DNA from: Polynucleobacter sp. 31A-FELB
GTDB lineage: Bacteria; Pseudomonadota; Gammaproteobacteria; Burkholderiales; Burkholderiaceae
Assembly: GCF_018882405.1 (NCBI RefSeq)
Contig: NZ_JACVOO010000001.1
Span: 186,001-250,000, forward strand
Length of the DNA stretch: 64,000 nucleotides
Direction of reading: 5' to 3'
Made by a program: the position numbers and the translations under genes. The notes under the pieces were generated by a model. That model was not told the DNA's origin. It saw only the letters and a list, made by a program, of their open reading frames with translations, and searched no databases. Below, piece after piece: positions 55,741-64,000 of the stretch. Positions within the stretch are counted from its first letter, which is position 1. The number at the start of each line of letters is the position of its first letter.

Positions 55741-56471
55741 TAGAACTTTTCCTCAGAGGCAAAAAAGGCTTTAATTTCTGGATCAGAATGCTTGCTCAAC
55801 ACATCGATACGATCATCAGCCCGAATCACGCCGCGATCTAAAAACATGACGGTATCCGCAATATTGCGAGCCAAGTTGAGATCGTGGGTAACGCAGATCA
55901 TGGTGATGCCTTCGCTATGCAAGCGATTGATGAGATCAGCAACATCCCTAGACATAACAGGATCCAATGCAGAGGTTGGCTCATCGAGAACCAGGACAGC
56001 AGGATCCATCGCCAACGCCCTAGCTATGGCAACACGCTGCTTCTGCCCTCCTGAAAGCTGTGAGGGGTACTTATCTTGATGGGGAGTCATTTCAAAATGG
56101 GATAGCTCGTGCAAGGCTTTTTCTTTAGCCTCTGCTTTACCCATCTTGTGCAACTTACGTAGCCCCAAGGACACGTTATCTAATACCGTGAGGTGGCTAT
56201 AAAGAGCGAATTGCTGAAATACAAAACCAATTTGCTTACGCAACTCACGCACATCAACACCGGGACCCAATACTTCTTGCCCCCTGAAAATAATTGATCC
56301 AGAGGTGGGCTCGACCAGTCGATTGAGGCAACGTAATAAGGTGGATTTACCAGAGCCAGACGCACCCATCAATACCCGAACATCACCCTCTTTTAAATCG
56401 AGATTAATATTCGACAAGACAGTTTGCCCATCAAACTCTTTGACCAAATCCCGTACTTGAATTAATGCCAC
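55740..56471 (-). CDS. Polar amino acid ABC transporter ATP-binding protein
   Basis: 243 residues (GlnQ/HisP size). Walker A GASGSGKST (36-44), signature LSGGQKQR, Walker [14 protein letters not shown] and THDL are intact. Energises import by the two neighbouring permeases. 34 bases after the first permease. Confidence 0.92.
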   Translation of the reverse strand: MALIQVRDLVKEFDGQTVLSNINLDLKEGDVRVLMGASGSGKSTLLRCLNRLVEPTSGSIIFRGQEVLGPGVDVRELRKQIGFVFQQFALYSHLTVLDNVSLGLRKLHKMGKAEAKEKALHELSHFEMTPHQDKYPSQLSGGQKQRVAIARALAMDPAVLVLDEPTSALDPVMSRDVADLINRLHSEGITMICVTHDLNLARNIADTVMFLDRGVIRADDRIDVLSKHSDPEIKAFFASEEKF

Positions 56472-56505
56472 GAACTTGCCTCTTTAGATAATGTCATATT
56501 GATAC

Positions 56506-57159
56506 TCATGCGGGAGCCATTCCCGGAATTTGAAAACGCTTAGTCAGCAATTGAATGCCAAGTAAACAGATTCGGTAAATCACGAAATACAAAATACCCA
56601 CTGCTAGGTATACCTCTATGCCGCGAAGCGTTGTTGAGGTCAAAGTCATGGCCTGCTTAGTAATCTCTGGAATACCTACCGTATAGGCAAATGGCGAGTA
56701 CTTTAAAACCGAGGTGAACTCATTGACCATGCCTGGAATCGAAAAACGCAACATCTGTGGCAACTCAATAAACAGGAGAACCTGGACACGTGTCATACCC
56801 ATGGCCTTGGCAGCAATCACTTCAGCTGGATCAACAGAGTTAAATGCGCCTCGGAATACCTCCGCTAAATAGGCGGATGCCACCAGACCCAAACTGAGTG
56901 CCATCGCCATCAAAGGAGGAACCTTAAAGCCGATACCAGGCAAACCAAAATAGACCATGAACAATAAAACTAAAACTGGCACACCCCTAAAAACATAGGT
57001 ATAGCAATCAATTAACGGGATAAGCCATGGGATATCAAGACGACGTAAGCTTGATAGCAATAAGCCGACAACCAAACCCGTCAGCGAACAAACCAGCGTT
57101 ACCACTACCGTATAAGAAATGCCCTGAGCTAACTGGGCAAGAATATCCAGAAAAGTCAC
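56506..57159 (-). CDS. Polar amino acid ABC transporter permease (first)
   Basis: 217 residues, five membrane helices, with ASAYLAEVFRGAFNSVDPAEV and EAA-type AAKAMGMTRVQVLLFIELP. Works with the ATPase and permease downstream. 44 bases after the binding-protein gene. Confidence 0.88.
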   Translation of the reverse strand: MTFLDILAQLAQGISYTVVVTLVCSLTGLVVGLLLSSLRRLDIPWLIPLIDCYTYVFRGVPVLVLLFMVYFGLPGIGFKVPPLMAMALSLGLVASAYLAEVFRGAFNSVDPAEVIAAKAMGMTRVQVLLFIELPQMLRFSIPGMVNEFTSVLKYSPFAYTVGIPEITKQAMTLTSTTLRGIEVYLAVGILYFVIYRICLLGIQLLTKRFQIPGMAPA

Positions 57160-57203
57160 AGGGCAGGCTCTCGACTACTTATTAAGATCTTGATGAGGGG
57201 CGC

Positions 57204-58566
<1,363 letters not shown>

Positions 58567-58627
58567 AAGACCTATATAGGGGCAAAAATACTAAATTCAA
58601 TACCCCTATTTTAATAGGATTATGGAA

Positions 58628-59230
58628 TTACCCTGGAATGGGCGTAGGACTCACTAAACCGCGGCGATAGCGGTCCAACCAGTAAGTTGCAATGGTTGTT
58701 TTCACGTCGGTAATTTCGCCCTGCTCTACCCACTCCAGTAACTGCTCCAAAGGGGCAGCAAATACATCTAAAAATTCTTCATCATCAAGATGGCTTTTGC
58801 CGGAGACCAAGCCTTCGGCAAGATAGATATCAATAAACTCCGTCGAATACGAAATCACTGGATGGATGCGGCGAATGAAACTCCACTTACTTGCGGAATA
58901 ACCCGTCTCCTCTTCCAGCTCTCGCTGAGCACAAACCAGATGATTCTCTTTGGGGTCTAGCTTCCCTGCTGGAATCTCCAGGCAAGCCTTTGCAACGGGA
59001 TATCGATACTGACGCTCCATCAATACCCTGCCATCATCCAAGATCGCCAAAATAGCAACTGCGCCAGGATGTGTCAGGTATTCACGTACCGCTTGATTGC
59101 CATCGGGCAAGCTCACCTGATCACGCTTCATGTTTAGAAAGATGCCGCCGTAGATATCCTCGCCAGACAAACGCTCCTCCCGCAAATGGGCATCGCCAAT
59201 GGGTAGGTCTTTGAATGATTTTTCAGTCAT
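58628..59230 (-). CDS. NUDIX hydrolase (ADP-ribose pyrophosphatase type)
   Basis: 200 residues. The NUDIX box GKLDPKENHLVCAQRELEEETGY is complete (GX5EX7REUXEEXGU, about residues 88-110). It is preceded by ILDDGRVLMERQYRYPV and AKACLEIPA, typical of NudF-like ADP-ribose hydrolases. Cleaves ADP-ribose or similar nucleotide sugars. Follows nuoN behind a terminator. Confidence 0.88.
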   Translation of the reverse strand: MTEKSFKDLPIGDAHLREERLSGEDIYGGIFLNMKRDQVSLPDGNQAVREYLTHPGAVAILAILDDGRVLMERQYRYPVAKACLEIPAGKLDPKENHLVCAQRELEEETGYSASKWSFIRRIHPVISYSTEFIDIYLAEGLVSGKSHLDDEEFLDVFAAPLEQLLEWVEQGEITDVKTTIATYWLDRYRRGLVSPTPIPG

Positions 59231-59287
59231 GGCACGCTTTCATTAATTGAATGTTCATCATACAAAACTCAGATGACAGAAAAGAGA

Positions 59288-59308
59288 AAGGCTCCTATTC
59301 GGAGCCTT
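59288..59308 (-). terminator. Terminator after nuoN
   Basis: Minus strand AAGGCTCC-GAATA-GGAGCCTT followed by TCTCTTTT: an 8-bp stem and a T-rich tail, 27 bases after the nuoN stop. Ends the nuo operon. Confidence 0.88.
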
Positions 59309-59334
59309 CATCAAAAGTCAGTAGAACTGCTTGC

Positions 59335-60840
59335 TTATGAACCTAATAAAGTGCGGCGCATTGCATCAAGGCACACAGCCATGAGCCCAGCCGGGAAAAT
59401 CCCCAAAGCCAAAACAAATACCGCATTCAGACTCAAAAGGCCACGAGCAAATCCTGACCCAGTAACTTCAGAAGCATGCTCTTCTTTTGGCTCATCAAAG
59501 TACATGACCTTAACCACTCTGAGGTAATAGAAAGCGCCAATCAATGAAGCGATCACAGCAATGATGGCCAAGAATGTATGCTCGCCATCAACTAAGGCCT
59601 CAAGCACTCCCAACTTAGCTGCAAAGCCTACTGTTGGCGGAATACCTGCCAAAGAGAACATCATTACTAAGCCAATAAAGGCAAACCATGGATGGCGCTT
59701 ATTTAAACCCTTGAGATCATCAATGGTTTCGCAATCATGACCTTTGCGTGACAACATCATCAAGAGGCCGAAGCTCCCCAAAGTAGTCAACACATAAGTG
59801 ATGGCATAGAACATCGAAGCGCTAAAAGCATGGTCATCGAATACAGACAGCATACCTAGCAACACAAAGCCCATCTGCGCAATCGCAGAGTAAGCCAGCA
59901 TACGCTTCATATTGGTTTGCGCAATCGCAGTGACGTTACCCACAACCAATGACAAGACTGCCAACAAGACTAACATTGGTTGCCAGTCACCCAAGAGTGG
60001 CAATAAGGTATTCACAAGCAAACGGAATAACAAAGCAAAGGCTGCAATCTTTGGAGCCGCAGCAATCATCAGAGTTACTGCAGTTGGTGCACCTTGATAG
60101 ACATCAGGCACCCACATGTGGAATGGCACAACGCCTAATTTGAAGGCCAAGCCAGAAACAATAAATACCAAACCAAAAGCCATCACCAAATGATTTACAC
60201 GAGGATCGGCAACTGTTCTGAAAATTTCAATTAGATCCAGAGAGCCGGTTACGCCGTACAGCATGGACATACCGTAAAGCAAGAAACCGGAAGCTAATGC
60301 GCCCAGAATGAAGTACTTAATACCTGCTTCAACACTCTTCTCATTGTTATGACGCATAGCTACCAAAGCATAGGTAGGCAAGGCCATCAATTCAAGACCC
60401 AAATACAGAGTCAGAAGATTAGCGCCGGAGATTAATACGCACTGCCCTAGCAAGGCCAACAAAGCTAAGACAATAAAGTCTGGGCGGAACAATGCACGAT
60501 CTGTGAGGTATTGCTTTGAATACACCAAGCTCACCAATACAGCACCGCATGAACACGCCTTTAATAGGTTTGAAATAGGATCAGACTGAAATAAGCCATT
60601 CATGGCAACAACGGAAACATCTCCAATACGGCCTACATAGGCAAAGATCAAATAGACCAACAAAATGATGGAGAAAAAGTAAACAAAACCAACACCACGA
60701 GGCGTATGGAAAATATCTTGTTCTACACCTGGGGTTGCTGGTTGACGCTCGGGAACATAAACGCTTGCCACTAATAAGAGACAGGCGGCTACGAGTAAAA
60801 CAAGTTCCGGCAGGACGGCGTATAGGTCAAATGCTTGCAT
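59335..60840 (-). CDS. nuoN: NADH-quinone oxidoreductase subunit N
   Basis: 501 residues, about fourteen membrane helices. Antiporter-like motifs include [16 protein letters not shown] and the lysine-bearing [20 protein letters not shown]. Proton-pumping membrane arm of complex I. 10 bases after nuoM; last gene of the operon. Confidence 0.95.
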   Translation of the reverse strand: MQAFDLYAVLPELVLLVAACLLLVASVYVPERQPATPGVEQDIFHTPRGVGFVYFFSIILLVYLIFAYVGRIGDVSVVAMNGLFQSDPISNLLKACSCGAVLVSLVYSKQYLTDRALFRPDFIVLALLALLGQCVLISGANLLTLYLGLELMALPTYALVAMRHNNEKSVEAGIKYFILGALASGFLLYGMSMLYGVTGSLDLIEIFRTVADPRVNHLVMAFGLVFIVSGLAFKLGVVPFHMWVPDVYQGAPTAVTLMIAAAPKIAAFALLFRLLVNTLLPLLGDWQPMLVLLAVLSLVVGNVTAIAQTNMKRMLAYSAIAQMGFVLLGMLSVFDDHAFSASMFYAITYVLTTLGSFGLLMMLSRKGHDCETIDDLKGLNKRHPWFAFIGLVMMFSLAGIPPTVGFAAKLGVLEALVDGEHTFLAIIAVIASLIGAFYYLRVVKVMYFDEPKEEHASEVTGSGFARGLLSLNAVFVLALGIFPAGLMAVCLDAMRRTLLGS

Positions 60841-60850
60841 TAGCTTTTAC

Positions 60851-62317
60851 TCAGAGTTTGCTAACAGCAACATGCTGCAGCAGATTAATCACGGCTGGAT
60901 GAATGATGTCGGTAAAAGGTTTTGGATAAACACCCATACCGATTACACAGATGGACAACACTGCCATCATGAAATACTCACGCGCATTAAGGTCTTTTAA
61001 CTCCTCAACATGCTTATTGGTAACCGCACCAAAGAACACGCGCTTCACCATCCATAGGGAGTAAGCGGCGCCGAGGATTAATGCAGTCGCTGCCAAGATA
61101 CCGATCACAAAGTCGTAATCAACTGCAGCCAAGATCACCATGAACTCACCCACGAAACCAGAGGTAGCAGGTAAACCGCAGTTAGCCATTGCCATCAATA
61201 CTGCAAATGCTGTGAACGCCGGCATACGATGGACAACGCCACCGTAATCAGCAATTTGACGGGTATGCATGCGGTCATACAGAACGCCAATAGAAAGGAA
61301 CATTGCTCCGGCTACAAAGCCGTGAGAAATCATCTGCACAATACCGCCCTCAATACCCAGCGGGCTAAAGAGGAAGAAACCGAGGGTTACAAAGCCCATG
61401 TGCGCCACTGAAGAGTAAGCAACCAACTTCTTCATGTCTTTCTGAACCAAAGCCACTGCGCCTACGTAAATCACAGCCACTAAAGATAGGAAGATAACAA
61501 ATGGACCGAGATACTGACTTGCATCTGGGGCGATTGGTAATGAGAAGCGCAAGAAACCATAAGCACCAAGCTTCAACATAATTGCAGCCAACACTACAGA
61601 GCCACCAGTCGGCGCTTCCACGTGAACGTCTGGCAACCAAGTATGTAATGGCCACATTGGCACCTTCACAGCAAACGCCATGAAGAAAGCGAAGAACAGG
61701 AGAATTTGCTCAACGATATCGAGGCGAGCATTGTGCCAAGCCAAAATATCGAAGGTATTCGTTACGTTGTACAGGTACAGCATGGCAATCAAAGTAAGTA
61801 ATGAGCCAAGCAATGTGTACAAGAAGAACTTGAATGCTGCGTAGATACGGTTATGACCGCCCCACACACCGATGATGATGTACATCGGAATTAAGGTTGC
61901 TTCAAAGAAGACATAGAAAAGCAATGCATCTAGAGCAGCGAATACGCCAATCATTAATCCAGAAAGGATTAAGAAAGAGGCCATGTATTGCGAAACCTTC
62001 TTATCAATTACTTCCCAGGCAGCAATCACCACAATAATGTTGATGAATGCGGTCAAGACGATGAACCACACAGAGATACCATCGATACCTAAGTGATAGT
62101 TGATGTCGTAGCGCGGAATCCAGCTGAGTTTTTCAACAAACTGCATGCCTGGATTAGCAATATCAAAACTGATTACTAGCGGCAGAGTTGCAATGAAGCC
62201 AAGAACGGAGCCAACGAGAGCCAACCAGCGAACACCGGCAGTCGGCTTCTCTGAACCGTAGAACAAAATAATGATGCCGAAGAAAATCGGGATCCAGATG
62301 GCGTAAGAAAGAATCAT
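60851..62317 (-). CDS. nuoM: NADH-quinone oxidoreductase subunit M
   Basis: 488 residues with fourteen helices. FAFFMAFAVKVPMWPLHTWL, LPDVHVEAPTGGSVVLAAIM and KKLVAYSSVAHMGFVTLGF are the family marks, with conserved Glu and Lys in helices 5 and 7 region. Proton translocation in complex I. 24 bases after nuoL. Confidence 0.96.
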   Translation of the reverse strand: MILSYAIWIPIFFGIIILFYGSEKPTAGVRWLALVGSVLGFIATLPLVISFDIANPGMQFVEKLSWIPRYDINYHLGIDGISVWFIVLTAFINIIVVIAAWEVIDKKVSQYMASFLILSGLMIGVFAALDALLFYVFFEATLIPMYIIIGVWGGHNRIYAAFKFFLYTLLGSLLTLIAMLYLYNVTNTFDILAWHNARLDIVEQILLFFAFFMAFAVKVPMWPLHTWLPDVHVEAPTGGSVVLAAIMLKLGAYGFLRFSLPIAPDASQYLGPFVIFLSLVAVIYVGAVALVQKDMKKLVAYSSVAHMGFVTLGFFLFSPLGIEGGIVQMISHGFVAGAMFLSIGVLYDRMHTRQIADYGGVVHRMPAFTAFAVLMAMANCGLPATSGFVGEFMVILAAVDYDFVIGILAATALILGAAYSLWMVKRVFFGAVTNKHVEELKDLNAREYFMMAVLSICVIGMGVYPKPFTDIIHPAVINLLQHVAVSKL

Positions 62318-62341
62318 GATGGCTACTTAAGTAACAAAGGC

Positions 62342-64000
62342 CTAGCGAACAAAAGGCAGGTAAGCGTACAAAACCCAAGCCAGCAATACCGCCAAGCCCG
62401 CAATCATTGCGAAGGCATAGTGATAGAGATAGCCGGATTGCAAATGGCGAATAACACCGGAAAAGCGCCCTACTGCATGCGCACTACCATTAACCAAGAA
62501 GCCGTCAATAGCCTGTTGATCACCGCGGTGCCACAAGACACCACCGATCCACAGCAAGCCCTTGGCGAAAACTGCTTGGTTTAAATCGTCGAGATAGTAT
62601 TTGTTATCCATCAACTTCTTAATCGGTGCAAATGCCTGTGCAACTACACCAGGCAACTTCGGCGCCCAGAGGTAACCAATCGCAGCAGTCAACACGCCCA
62701 GCACAACTAATAGCAATACTGGGGAGGTCAATGAATGCATTGCCATGGCAATCGGGCCATGGAACTCTTCAGCAAGTTCCTTCATCGCTGGATGCTTACC
62801 AATATCAACAAAGATCGAATCACCAAAATAGGTGCCAAATAGCAAAGGTGTAATCGTGTAGTAACCAATGATGACCGAAGGAATTGCCAATAGGATTAAT
62901 GGCAAGGTCACAACAAATGGTGACTCATGTGGTTTTTGACCAGGAGCCAAACCATGATGTGCATGATCATCGCCCTGCTCTGCATGATCATGGTGGTGAT
63001 CGTGCGCATGAGCATCGTCATGACCCCAGCGGGCTTTACCGTGGAATACATAGAAGTACAGACGGAAAGAATACAAAGCCGTCACAAAGACACTGGCCAT
63101 CACTGCAAAGTAAGCAAAGCCTGAACCAGGAATGTGGCTAGCAGCTACCGCTTCGATGATGGAGTCTTTTGAATAGAAGCCTGAGAAGAATGGTGTTCCG
63201 ATCAAGGCCAAGTTACCCAACAACATCATCAGGCAAGTAATTGGCATATATTTCCAGAGGCCACCCATCTTGCGCATATCTTGCTCGTGGTGCATACCCA
63301 AAATCACGCTACCCGCAGCAAGGAACAGAAGCGCCTTGAAGAATGCGTGTGTCATTAAATGGAAGATGGCAACTGGATAAGCAGATACGCCTAATGCGAC
63401 AGTCATGTAACCCAACTGAGACAGTGTTGAGTAGGCAACTACCCGCTTGATATCGGTCTGGACGATGCCCAAGAAACCCATAAAGAGCGCAGTGATCGAA
63501 CCAATCACCAAGATGAAGCTTAATGCTGCATCAGACAACTCAAACAACGGTGACATACGTGACACCATGAAAATACCGGCAGTCACCATCGTTGCAGCAT
63601 GAATCAATGCGGAAATTGGGGTTGGGCCTTCCATCGAGTCAGGCAACCAAACGTGTAATGGGAACTGGGCTGATTTGCCCATCGCACCGATGAATAAACA
63701 GATGCAAGCTACGGTGACTAAATTCCAACTAGTACCAGGCAATGTTTGCGCAGCAAGTGCTGTGTTCTGAGCAAAAATCACGTCGTAGTTCATGGAGCCA
63801 GTGCTGGCCAATAGCAAGCCAATACCGAGAATGAAGCCAAAGTCACCAACACGGTTCACCAAGAAGGCTTTCATATTGGCGAAAACAGCGGATTGACGCT
63901 CAAAGTAGAAGCCAATCAATAAATAGGAAACCACACCCACCGCTTCCCATCCGAAGAAGAGTTGCAAGAGGTTGTTACTCATTACCAACATCAACATTGC
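62342..64000 (-). CDS. nuoL: NADH-quinone oxidoreductase subunit L (5' end outside window)
   Basis: About 552 C-terminal residues; the first 120 or so lie beyond position 64000, so the methionine at 63997 is not the start. FFGWEAVGVVSYLLIGFYFE, AMGKSAQFPLHVWLPDSMEG, GPTPISALIHAATMVTAGI and KRVVAYSTLSQLGYMTVALG are characteristic. A His/Asp-rich stretch of about 30 residues (62938-63030) sits in a loop between helices. The long lateral helix and last membrane helix complete the C terminus. Confidence 0.96.
   Translation of the reverse strand, partial: AMLMLVMSNNLLQLFFGWEAVGVVSYLLIGFYFERQSAVFANMKAFLVNRVGDFGFILGIGLLLASTGSMNYDVIFAQNTALAAQTLPGTSWNLVTVACICLFIGAMGKSAQFPLHVWLPDSMEGPTPISALIHAATMVTAGIFMVSRMSPLFELSDAALSFILVIGSITALFMGFLGIVQTDIKRVVAYSTLSQLGYMTVALGVSAYPVAIFHLMTHAFFKALLFLAAGSVILGMHHEQDMRKMGGLWKYMPITCLMMLLGNLALIGTPFFSGFYSKDSIIEAVAASHIPGSGFAYFAVMASVFVTALYSFRLYFYVFHGKARWGHDDAHAHDHHHDHAEQGDDHAHHGLAPGQKPHESPFVVTLPLILLAIPSVIIGYYTITPLLFGTYFGDSIFVDIGKHPAMKELAEEFHGPIAMAMHSLTSPVLLLVVLGVLTAAIGYLWAPKLPGVVAQAFAPIKKLMDNKYYLDDLNQAVFAKGLLWIGGVLWHRGDQQAIDGFLVNGSAHAVGRFSGVIRHLQSGYLYHYAFAMIAGLAVLLAWVLYAYLPFVR

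Noticed and set aside
63934-63997. Methionine at 63997 as the nuoL start
   Set aside because: NuoL normally has about 120 more residues before this point and the frame remains open to the window edge.

Overview
The window reads as a stretch of a betaproteobacterial chromosome, most likely Burkholderiales and close to Polynucleobacter. The grounds are moderate GC, protein similarity as I recognise it, and gene order (rlmE-ftsH-folP-glmM-pst-pho, greA-carB-carA, gloB-yafS-rnhA-dnaQ, nuoLMN). No transposase, integrase, CRISPR array, rRNA or origin is visible.

Layout. (1) 1-4483: an accessory-looking, AT-rich block with a cut-off PP2C phosphatase, an FHA protein, a membrane vWA-FHA protein, a secreted repeat-like protein and a small zinc-ribbon protein. 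It abuts the 3' end of tRNA-Arg(UCU), next to tRNA-Pro(UGG). (2) 4735-7292: a His-rich membrane protein and a ZnuD-like TonB-dependent receptor. (3) 7301-16001: a phosphate-stress block holding polyphosphate kinase 2, a CYTH-like protein, a split ChrA transporter, an acyltransferase, a PlcP-like phospholipase C, a GT4 lipid glycosyltransferase, diacylglycerol kinase, an OlsB-like ornithine acyltransferase and exopolyphosphatase. (4) 16027-22597: a GDCCxxC protein, MgtC, alkaline phosphatase, ArsC, an outer-membrane protein, CorA/ZntB, a second MgtC and a small Lys-rich protein. (5) 22603-29310: phoR-phoB-phoU-pstBACS. (6) 29348-44972: housekeeping genes glmM, folP, ftsH, rlmE, yhbY, greA, carB, carA, prpE, mltD, gloB. 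(7) 44979-51486: a yafS-like methyltransferase, rnhA, an RND efflux pair and dnaQ. (8) 51494-64000: SprT-like protein, old yellow enzyme, mmsA, a polar amino acid ABC transporter, DUF1178, a NUDIX hydrolase and nuoN, nuoM, nuoL (nuoL runs off the end).

The unifying theme is phosphate starvation. I can read five PhoB-box-like sites: two or more 7-mers resembling CTGTCAT spaced by 4 bases. At four of them a -10-like hexamer follows exactly 10 bases later. They lie upstream of pstS, ppk2, plcP, olsB and ppx. The genes they precede would take up phosphate, store and mobilise polyphosphate, strip phosphate from phospholipids and rebuild the membrane from glycolipids and ornithine lipids. The complete membrane-remodelling pathway next to the polyphosphate genes and the Pst/Pho control system is the most interesting content here. 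The operon ppk2-CYTH-chrA-chrA, with a hairpin covering a ribosome-binding site, is its least explained part.
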